DNA of 64,000 bases, taken from the NCBI GenBank assembly GCA_004794655.1, contig SMMW01000613.1:166501-230500 (forward strand). The letters run 5' to 3'. Numbering within the stretch: the first letter of the stretch is position 1; each line of letters begins with the position of its first letter. Position numbers and translations under genes: made by a program. The notes below the pieces were generated by a model. It did not search any database, was not told the origin of the DNA, and was given only the letters and a program-made list of their open reading frames with translations. Below, piece by piece: positions 49,615-59,859 of this stretch. Origin of the DNA: Marisa cornuarietis (lineage: Eukaryota > Mollusca > Gastropoda > Architaenioglossa > Ampullariidae).

Positions 49615-52186
49615 TCACACAATGACTGGTTTGTTGCTTCCAATGTGTTGATACTCAGTGTTGTACATCTTAGGAGCAGTGAAAATGGATTTAGTTCCTG
49701 GGTCAGGAAGAACGAATGGAGTGTCAACTGCACAGTAATAATTCTCCTTCTGTCTCACATGGTCTTGTGGCACATAGTTGCCTGCATATTCAGATTTCAG
49801 CCCCCTGAAACATTTCAAACACTACTTTGTGGGAAACCTCTTGATATAACAAGGCAGCATTTTATAACATGGTGTGACCATTGAAATTGCATGAATGCTT
49901 ACAAAAACAGTAGTATAGAGGCTTGTTTTGTTATAGATGACTAAAATGGTAAAATAGCAGATGACATGACAAGAAGTCTCACATTGCCTTACATTAATAA
50001 ATAAGGTCTACTCACTGGTGTGGCACTGGGATCATGGCTTTAGGAGGCCGTGGGATTTTGGTAGCAGTTGGGAAGACCATTGTGTCTCTCATTGGCAACT
50101 TCTCTCGTGGTACAGTGTGTTTAGGAAGTGAGCTGTCAAGCAAACAATGTACATCATGTTTAGGGAGCATGCGGTACAACTGGACAATGTTCAGACTGTG
50201 GTCTGTTATACATTCAGATTAGGATTTAGGTTGTGCATAATGTGATGTACGCTCTCTTTTTTAGAGGAAAATTGAATTTTTACATTTTGTCAAGAAGCAA
50301 TAATGTCTTGTAGATCCATGTTTTTTAACAGGCTCTGTAAACATGAACATGACTAGGACAGTGATAAAATAGACCTACAGGTACATAAGCCCAGAGACTA
50401 CTGCAGAGTATTTAAAAGCTGTAAATTGCTTACTTGTGCTTCTGTCCATGACCCCAAGCCTTTGGGTACTCTTCACAGTCCCAGAACGTTGGTATGTCTT
50501 TTTTGGCATAACCTTTCAGCTCAGATGGCTTGAACGAGCGATGGTCCTTGTGCGTTGTGCTGAGATAAGGATCCAGGTTATGCAAAATGCCCTTGTCTCG
50601 CACATAAAATGGTTCTCCTCGAAGCTTTGGGTTCTGGGTTGACCCTTCACCATACTAGAGCCGTTAAAAGAAAATTAAAACTTGAACAAAAGACTTTTAC
50701 TTACAATATACAGTATCTTTCATCTATTTCTATGCAGGTCTTTTAAAGCTGATATCAGAAAATGATGTGAGTAGTTGAGATGTGCAACTTTAAGACTTAA
50801 GATAGGAAGTGGAACACAAAACGATGCTCATGAGATCACATGCAACTTCTACTTTGTCTCACCCTCACTTACCCCACATGTATCCCATAAAATACCCTGG
50901 CAAGTAGCTAAAAGTCCTAGAATGCCATAAACAATTACAGAAGAAACAAATGCTGGTTTTATTCTACTTCTGACTCCATTACCAAATCCATTTTAGTTGT
51001 GATTTTACAAATTCTTGGACTATATAAGAAGTCAGTCTTTACTTTTGGTTTCATAATATTAATTATTGTTAAGTCTAACTTAAATAAAAGCTTATGATTC
51101 AGCCTGTCATAGACAACTGCAGATTTTACACATAACTCTTTATCTATACCCTGGTTCACTTACTAGAGACTAGCAATCAACAAAACATTTTGGGGAAAGT
51201 GACTGGGGAAGACAGTGATGTGATGAAGATGACCTGCCTTTGATGGCCCATCTTTGTGATGATCTTGAAGAGTAAAGTTCTGTGGATAGAAGACCTCCTC
51301 AAAGTTGTATTTTTCTCTAAGACCAGGTTGCCCATTGTACTCGGCTTTCATCTCACTCAGCTGATTTCCCATTGTCAGGGGCTGCCTCCACCCACCTTTA
51401 CCTATCTGATGACAGCAAAGAATTTTTAATTTAATGGGATAGTGGACTGAATCAGACATGATAGTGCTATATTTAGAAATGTCCCTCCCACCTCTCTCTC
51501 TCTCTCACACACACAAATGAAAACACCTCACACGCATACTCTCCTTCTGTTATGATGGAAAGTGGAATGGTGTTGTTAACTGACAGCGATGCATACAACC
51601 CAGGTGCTCATGTTGTTGTCAATGACTTGCTAGTCCTAATCTATGGTGCCAGTCTCTCCAATAAACTGAGTCTTTGCAGCTGTTTCACACACTTTTATTT
51701 ACAGTTTGTACAATGGCTTTTGAAGCATGTAGACGGCAGAAATGCTGGCAAAAGGTGACAGACACTTTACCACCTCAGCAGCAACAAATATGCCAAAACA
51801 CAAACTAGTAGCAACACATGCTGACTAAAGACAACTCATGCCTGAAGATACGTGCACCACTCTGTCTCTGCACTCTTTCTGCTTCTCTTTCAATTTCTGA
51901 TAAGTCCCCCTCTTTTAGCTTGTCACATGCTTTCAGCACTTTTATACAGTTTACTAGAAGCTAAACAAATCTAGTGACTGCAAGTCATGGCTGTGTTCAC
52001 TGGCACCAAACATTCTGGTTAGCAGTCATACATGCATTCAAACCTGCTAGAAAGGTTTAGACTGGCAGGTCAAAGCAGTGCAGCAGATACTGGCCAAGTA
52101 GAGTATGGGGTCAAATATCCTTAATTACCGCACCAGTCAACATGCACCACACTTCTACAATAGTTACAAAATTTAATTCCTAACAT

Positions 52187-52217
<31 letters not shown>

Positions 52218-53026
52218 GAGTGCTATGTAAGTACCTTTTCAGCAAGGTCCTTGATGTAGCTGACCTTCCAGTGGCCTGGAGCTTTCTTGTGGATGCGTTC
52301 TCCATATAACAAAGTATGGGGTTTCCTGTCATGGTAAAATCCTGATGTAGTTTGATAGTGCTGCCCTCTAGTGAGCTCATCTTCTTTGGCCAGATGAGGA
52401 GGAAGAGGATCTCTTATGATAGTCTGTCAGCAACCATGAAACCCATTGGTATTAAAACATTACACCAAACTCTTAAATTTAAGCAGAATCCATAATTACA
52501 TCTAAATAAAACATTTTAAAACAGTGAAAGGTTATCAATAAGTCACAGAGTTCAACAGCCAAGTAATCATAGGGGCAGTGAGAATGAGTGGTGCACAAAG
52601 TCTAGAGTGTAGCATCTGAAAGTAGTGCTCAGTCACGTATTTCTCCCACCTTTAGCTCCCCTGATAAACCAGTTACCCATTTGTGTTGGACAGCTAGTGG
52701 GTTGGCAAGCTGAGTTTTTCCGTCACAGGTCAGAGCAGGTTCTGAACCAGCAAGTCTTCTGGCTCAAAGCATACTAACATGATGCATGACAAACATTTTA
52801 TACATTCTATGCTCTCATTACAATCGGCGTCGAAAAAGCATTTCCTATAAAGTTGCTAGTATAGAGTTGTTTTCTCTAAGTACAGGTGCAGAAAACTTGC
52901 GATACTTACGGTAAACTCGGTGTCTGGAAAATAATAGCCCGGCCTGTAATGATGGCCGACTTCAGTACTTGTCTGGTGCCAGTCCTGCCGCCGGTCGCCG
53001 TATTTCAGTTCTTGGAAATCGCTCAT
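49615..53026 (-). CDS. Unrecognised protein, axonemal microtubule-associated type
   Basis: Exons in transcript order: 53026-52910, 52423-52235, 51405-51238, 50654-50434, 50132-50016 and 49804-49615. Phases agree and give 333 residues from MSDFQELKYG to the stop. There is no signal peptide, membrane helix, coiled coil or enzyme motif. The protein is basic and rich in Y, P, H, K and W, with scattered short motifs such as YRPGYYFP, GERIHKKAPGHWKV, PLTMGNQLSEM (about 111), FWDCEEYPKAWGHG and NTEYQHIG. That texture is typical of microtubule inner proteins and SAXO/CFAP-type axonemal proteins, which lie extended along tubulin. This is inference from style; I could not match a named family. Intron 3 keeps frame only with a GC donor (exon end 51238). 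Exon coherence across six junctions makes a real gene very likely. Confidence 0.8.
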
Positions 53027-54799
53027 TTTAAGAAAATGTTTCGCTTCAGGAAATAATTTTGATCAGATTGTCTTAGTCGAGCTTTTGAAACCCTACATGT
53101 AGATGCACAACACTGTTACGGAGCTTCGCTTTGTAGGGACTGCGGTTGCTAGGTAAACACGACGTTGAGGGGAAACTACTCCAAAACAAGAAGTCATCGC
53201 GATGAGTGACGCGCCTTGAGCTCGCTTACACTTTATGACAGCTGTCCGGTGTACATCACAAACATCTTCTCTCTCACATTCCCTTGGTTTCCCGCAAAGG
53301 AGCAGCCGTGGGAAGCACGCAGGGACTTGTATCGTCTGTATGAAGTCTGTGGCAACACGTCTAGCTTCGTAATCAACACTCCGGCCAACGGAAGACCCGA
53401 CCGCCTTCCCAGTGTTTGGATAGTCAATGCGGTGTTGTTTGTATCACATCGTGGATTAACTGATACTAACTGATGTGATGCTGTTTTCTGTGTTAAAGGA
53501 AGGTGGTTCCCAAATGCGTGTGGTAGGTGTTAGTCTTGGTGTAAAGAGTCTGCACTCGGCGACTTCATGTACGTGCTGGCTACTTTTTCGTTGACTTATA
53601 ACAGTAGACGGATTTAGTTCTGTGCAAAAGACTTGGCGGACGTACTGAAGTTTAAATATTTCATACACGCGTACGTTTCTGAAGTCCATATTGAAACTGA
53701 CCATTTATCTGAGTGGTAGTGTGGTTTGACTGTCTGAAGGTAGCACGAGTGTTAGAGAACTGTTGAAACCCTTGCTTGGTGGAGTGGTGTCTGTGAGTCA
53801 AGTCTGTCATGAATAGAAATACATGTACATGTAGTTTGAAACATTTTAAGGGAGGTGACCAGTGTGATGGTTTGTTAAAACCTGGCTGTATATGACGATG
53901 TATTTCGAAGAGGAATCATAAAAGTACAGTATTAGTTTGTATTTGGAATAAGTATAAAATAGCGGGAAGCCCACATCCACAATTGTGTTGTTGGTAAAGC
54001 AGGTGTGAGGTGTGAGCACAGTGCATCGTGCTTGTCTGTGTGCTACAGGTGTCCCCGACATCCACTTGCTTGCCATATTCTCACTACATTGATTCACCTG
54101 GGAAAAAGCTCGCTAAAACAATTTATTTGCATGTTACAGTGGAATGTAACAACCGGGCCTTTAGCAATAAAATAATATCAACTGCATTTTCATAATATAA
54201 AGATAAGAATATTACACAATTACTTTATATGACCGACATGGCTACGCAGACTTGTGCATACATGTGTGATATAGTTGTCTTCTGTCACATAATGCTGAAA
54301 CTTAAATGAAAGAGCAAATGGAGATTTTTATGGGGAAAAATGGTGATGCACCACAGCAAAAAAAGAAACAACAACAAAAACCAGCATAGTGTTAGAGAAA
54401 GAAAGCAGCACCTTCACAGGGTCAGAAATCTATTTCCTGTCTTTTTCGTGGAAAAATAGTTCAGTGCTATATTTCTTGAATCCGCAGCACTTTCTTTCTC
54501 TCTCCTGTCTCTCTCTCCTCTCTCTCTCTCACACACACATGCGCGCGCACACACGCACACAAGGTTGAGTTGTTGCAAATAATAAAATGGAATTGTGATG
54601 TGACAGTAGGGGCTTTTTGAGGCTGTAATCATAGTGCCTGAGTCTTACCATGGCGTGAAATTAGTGGATGCACAATGACCTCTCACTCACGCTACAGGGT
54701 TCAGGTCAAAGCGTGACCTTTACGAGTCAACATCCTTGTGTACACTGGAGGAGTCGACATCATAGTGTGACTCGGGGAGTCCTGTACAGGTGCAACGTG
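53027..54799. other. Intergenic region between two minus-strand genes
   Basis: This contains the promoter of the 49.6-53 kb gene at its left end and the 3' flank of the kelch-b561 gene at its right. A moderately CpG-rich stretch lies at about 53090-53420. A CT/CA microsatellite lies at 54490-54560. Short open frames on both strands (for example 53216-53473 plus) show no domain or splice context, and I see no gene. Confidence 0.5.
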
Positions 54800-55770
54800 T
54801 TAAAGACGAACGGACTCCGTGGTGGTGTTGATGATGCCCACTTCCCCGCACTTCTCCCACCCGTTGATGAGGTTGTCGGGTTCACCGGCAGCCGCAAGCT
54901 GTAAGGTCAGCTGTTGGGGGCTCCGACACTCTCTGCGCATGTCGGTCACTAGGCCGACCAGGACCCCCAGTGCCAGGAGGAGGAGGAGGAAGGCCAGCCA
55001 GGTGTGCCATGCGATGAGGACAGGAAGCGTGGAGACGGCCAGGAAAGTGCCCACAGACACATTGGCCAGCCCCAGACTCAGTGCCAGTCTCCCGCCCCAG
55101 CGGTGGGTCACCTCCCACAGACATAGCACCACGCTCTTAGACTCCTCATCCCTGGGCCGCTGCGGCCGGCTGCACACAAATTACAAGGGTTGTGGACGGC
55201 GGTTTGTTTTACCATTAAATTGCACACACACACACACACACACTGACACCGTGTTATGCACCTACCAAGGCACGCACACATGCATGCACGCATGCACACA
55301 CACAGTTCTTGGTAGCTCTGATCTTGACACTAAACTGGCTATGAACTATTTGAATAGCTCATGAACAACCAGTGAAAACCATACAACCATTTAGCTTACA
55401 AGATGGCATTAAATGGCTGAAGAACATCCAGTGCTGTCGCCACTATTCCAACAATGGCGTGCGCGAAGAAAAAGTGGGAGGACCCAAGAGAGACCACACC
55501 CATCACAAAGCCTGCCAGGATACAACAAAGGCCTGTAGTCTGTAACAAAACATCATACAACATTAATGCTAGTTTGCCTTCTTAAAGGTCTGTCACTTAT
55601 TAGTGATTCACAAAATTATCTTTTTATGCACAGCGATTCCTCTACCTCTGACTTTGGAACAAACACGAAAAGTGGTACTCAAGGGTGTTCGTGTGGTAAT
55701 GAAACCAGTTTTAAAAGTCTTAACTTTGAAAACATAGTTTCACTGAGCTGTCACATATTGCCTCGCTGTA

Positions 55771-55810
<40 letters not shown>

Positions 55811-58800
55811 AATATATATATATATATAGTCCTGTACTCAGTTTCACTGTTAAGGGATAACTTAGCGAGCCATGGCTGGCCTTTTCACAATACCCTTCCC
55901 CACTTCCAGCTCAACACTTTATTGCACAATGTCTGTGTTAGACAGTAGTGTTAGTGGAAATTCTTTTTCTTGATATCTTTTTTCCCACGCCGTGCTTAAT
56001 AAAGGTTTCGTAGCAAATTCTCCATTAACTTTGTCCAATGGTTGCCACCAAACAATTACGTCACTGGTCAAAACTTCAACTTTGGCACCGAAAGTAACGC
56101 AGTTCATGATTTTCTTATCATAAAACATTTAGTGCTCATGCAAAACATGGTCACCTATAAACTTTACTTTGACCCTCAGGTGAATGTCTTATGCACAATG
56201 TTTGACTTTCTCTGATTAATTATTAGGACAATTATTCTGTTGTTTTTTTTTTCCAACTCCGTCGTTCATGTTCCCAGATCTATTGCTTGATCTATCAGCT
56301 ACAGACTTTGTATTCCTACGCGATAATGTAGATCTTTGCTCAAGATCTTCTATCTAAGGTTTCCTGGGGATTTGTTGCTCAACATGCTCAAGCTGCTCAT
56401 CCTGCCCTTGATCCTGTCCAGCCTGGTGACGGCGATGGCCACGCTGGATAAGAAAGCTTCCGGCAAACTGGGGCTGGGCATTTAACAACTGCTGGTCCTT
56501 AGCGACAACTGCCACTCTCTCCACGGCGACATCTGTGTAGAGAAGTTTTCTTACGACATCATGGTCCATGATATTTTGACTAACAGCGATGGAAATGTTC
56601 ATTGACAGTGATTAAATGATCAGTGCTAACTCCAGCTCTACACCTTAGAATTACGACACTGGATCCGCAGCAAAAAATTAAAGCAAGGAATAATAATTAT
56701 TTCGCAATAAGAATTAAACAGAAGAAAGATTAACAAAGAGACAAACAGTCGTTAAAAGCTGAACAACTAAGATCCTAAGATAAACAGTTCCGCTGCGGTC
56801 ATCAGATGTCAAAGCCATCGGAAAACTGATATTACACCTGTCCATCGGCAGCCTAATGGCCGCGCTGTCAACCGTCCTCAGATTTAGTTTAGCCGAGTCA
56901 AGGATAAATAAATATAAATCTACTTTAATAATAATAATAATAATAATTAACGCTTTTCTAAAGATGTCCAATCACCACAGGTAGTGAGACTGAGTCAGAC
57001 TACAGCCATAATTATCTCCTTCCTTGTAACCAACAATTAAAGGACTGGACTGAAAGTTTTCACGCTTTAAACCTCCTGCACAGTTTTGCTTGGCTACCTG
57101 CACTGCAACATGAACGTAGAACCACGCGTGCCCGCTGCCCCGGAAGTGACGAACGACAAACATTCCGATGGGCAGCAGGAAGCCCCAGCCAGCCGTCATG
57201 AGAATGCCGTGAACTGTCACGTGACTGACCGTCACACCCGAACAAGGCAGGCTCACCGCCCGTTCTACGTCAGAGGCGTTGGCACGCAGCAGCCACAGGT
57301 CGTTGGTCTGAAACCCACTAAAGCAAAGGGCGGATAACACTAAAGCAAAGGGCAGATAACACTAGAGCAAAGGACGGATAACACTAAAGCAAAGGGCGGA
57401 TAACACTAAAGCAAAGGGCAGATAAAACTCGAGCAAAGGGCGGATAACACAAGAGCAAAGGGCGGATAACACTGAAGCAAAGGGCGGATAAAACTCGATT
57501 TGTCCCCCGTTTACATGCAAGTGAATGAATGTTGGCAGTGTGGACTTGATCAAAAGGACATGGATTTGTCAATATCATTGAACGCAAAGCGTATTCGACG
57601 CTTGATCAAACTAGTTTATTCTTTGTCTGCAATAAGGGGAAAAATCATTTGAAAATCATGAAAAAATTACAGATAACAGGAGCCAGACTTTGGTTCTCGA
57701 TTGCAATAAGTTGCTACAGTTTCCCACTATGAAGACTAAGTGTTTAAGCGTAACAACTAAAGAATGATAATGATACAAATATCGACTCCTCATCACCCAC
57801 TCATAATCGGTACCACCGAAGAGGAAAACGCCTTCAGGTCCTGTTGCCATGGCAGCCGATTTACGAAGTGCGGGCAGCTCCCCGCTGCTGTTATGCTGAA
57901 ATATGAAAAGAGAGGGAAGTCGGGCAGACGACTTGTCACGTGGGCGCATTCCGCCGCCACCCCCCATCCCGCTCTTTGAAGTCACGGCAGGTGTGGAGGA
58001 CTACACAGGGTGAGTGTGTCTCCTAACGCCTATTCTCTTGCCCCTTTCTTTTACCTGTCGGTGGATGTCAGATGGTGACCTATTTTAAACCCCCAATCTG
58101 ATGAGTTATTATCATGATATCACGATTTATTGGTCTACGTGAGCCATCTTCTTGTGCTTATCGTTATCATTCTGTGATGTCATCTTGATATCAGTGGAAT
58201 GATTCCCAGACTCAAGTTTCTTTAATTCACACTTGCCATTCTAGTCCATTCTTTTCCTATCCCCTCTCCATGTACATCTCTGTATACTCACGCACGGACG
58301 AACAGACAGACAGACAGACAGACTGACCGCTGATGTCCCACGAACGCGGATCTGGGTCCATGAGCCAGAATCCAAGTCAAGGACAGACAATTCATCCTCC
58401 TTTAAACAGTATGTCTGAACAAAAAAAGAAAACAATACCAGGTTAGTTTTTGTAATCAATTATTTTGCCTAATGACAAGAAATTAGTTATTTGCATCAAT
58501 CACATGCGAGTACAGCACGTGTAGCAAGATGACGGTGACGACACACAGCTTAGTGACGTGAGAGTACAGCATGTGTAGGGATTACTAGCAACATGACGGT
58601 GACGACTCACAGCTTAGTGACGTGAGAATACAGCATGTGTAGGGATTACTAGCAACATGACGGTGAGGACACACAGCTTAGTGAGGTGAGTACAGTACGT
58701 GTAGGGACATGACGGTGACGACACACAGCTTAGTGATGTGAGTACAGTACGTGTAAGGATTACTAGCAACATGACGGTGACGACACACAGCTTAGTGACG

Positions 58801-59806
58801 TGAGAGTACAGCATGTTTACATACCAAGATAGCTTGTGTATCGGGTTGCCCCCCGTACAGGACGGCTCTCCTCTTGCCATCAGATGGCGGTAGCAGCGCG
58901 AGAGTTGAGTACAGACTGAAATGAAGCAGCAAGAAGCCGCAAAGCCCAAAATATATCAGTCCCGGGAAAACGTCCGAATGGCATATGATAGCCCATTTAG
59001 CACACACACACACACACACACACATGTATAGCTACAAAAATTACGACCAGTGATTAATTGTGCCTGTAATGAGCTACTGACAGTACATCTGAAGAACATA
59101 TACCTACTAGTGTTTAGTCTTATCAATAGTACTATAGTAGCACCTACAGCAGAGGACTCAGAGCTGCAGCAAGGGAAGATGATGTGATAAAACCATCAGA
59201 CAAAAAGATGGCGATGCGCTCACCGTGGACTGGGGCAGGTGTGCAGCTGTGTCCACACTCTCGTCCGTCCGTTGTACAGCCAGGTGTCATGAGACGGGCA
59301 CGGTCCAGCTGTCCCCCCTCCCCTGTCAAGCACAGGACAGAGCGAGGCTGTCAAGGCGAGGTGTAACAATTGTAACACACTTAGTGAATACTCTAAAGTC
59401 TAAACCTCTAAGCTAACTACTACTCTAGACCATTTAGCTAGCTGCACCCCTCTCACTGTTCTCAGACACAGTCCACGTGTGTGTTGGCACCATGAAAGGG
59501 TCGTCAGGGAAAGCCAGCGAGAAACTACATTTTCTGTGACCATCACCAGGCGAAGGCTGAAGTCTTTACAACAGACTTTATTATCTTTGTAGCTTGTCAC
59601 TAGTTTGAAAACTATGGACAGATGGCTGGATGGCTGGATGGCTGGATGGCTGGATGGTGGAAGGCTTGTATGTGGGAGTGCCTATAGTTTCTTACGTCAA
59701 ACAGCCGGAGAAGATAAGCAGCTCATCCTTGTCGGTGACCAGTCCACTGTGCAGGTAGCGGGGATGTGGACACCAGGGGCTGTACAGCCCACATCCACTT
59801 GATTCT

Positions 59807-59859
<53 letters not shown>

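Noticed and set aside
51160..51232. Extension of exon 3 of the axonemal-like gene to the strong GTAAGT donor at about 51168
   Set aside because: It leaves phase 2 while the exon 4 acceptor needs phase 0, and the added residues are unlike the rest.
53216..53473. Small plus-strand gene upstream of the 49.6-53 kb gene
   Set aside because: No splice context or homology; the region is more likely promoter sequence of the minus-strand gene.
54819..55364. 181-codon plus-strand open frame
   Set aside because: It is the antisense shadow of the last cytochrome b561 exon and runs into a CA microsatellite.
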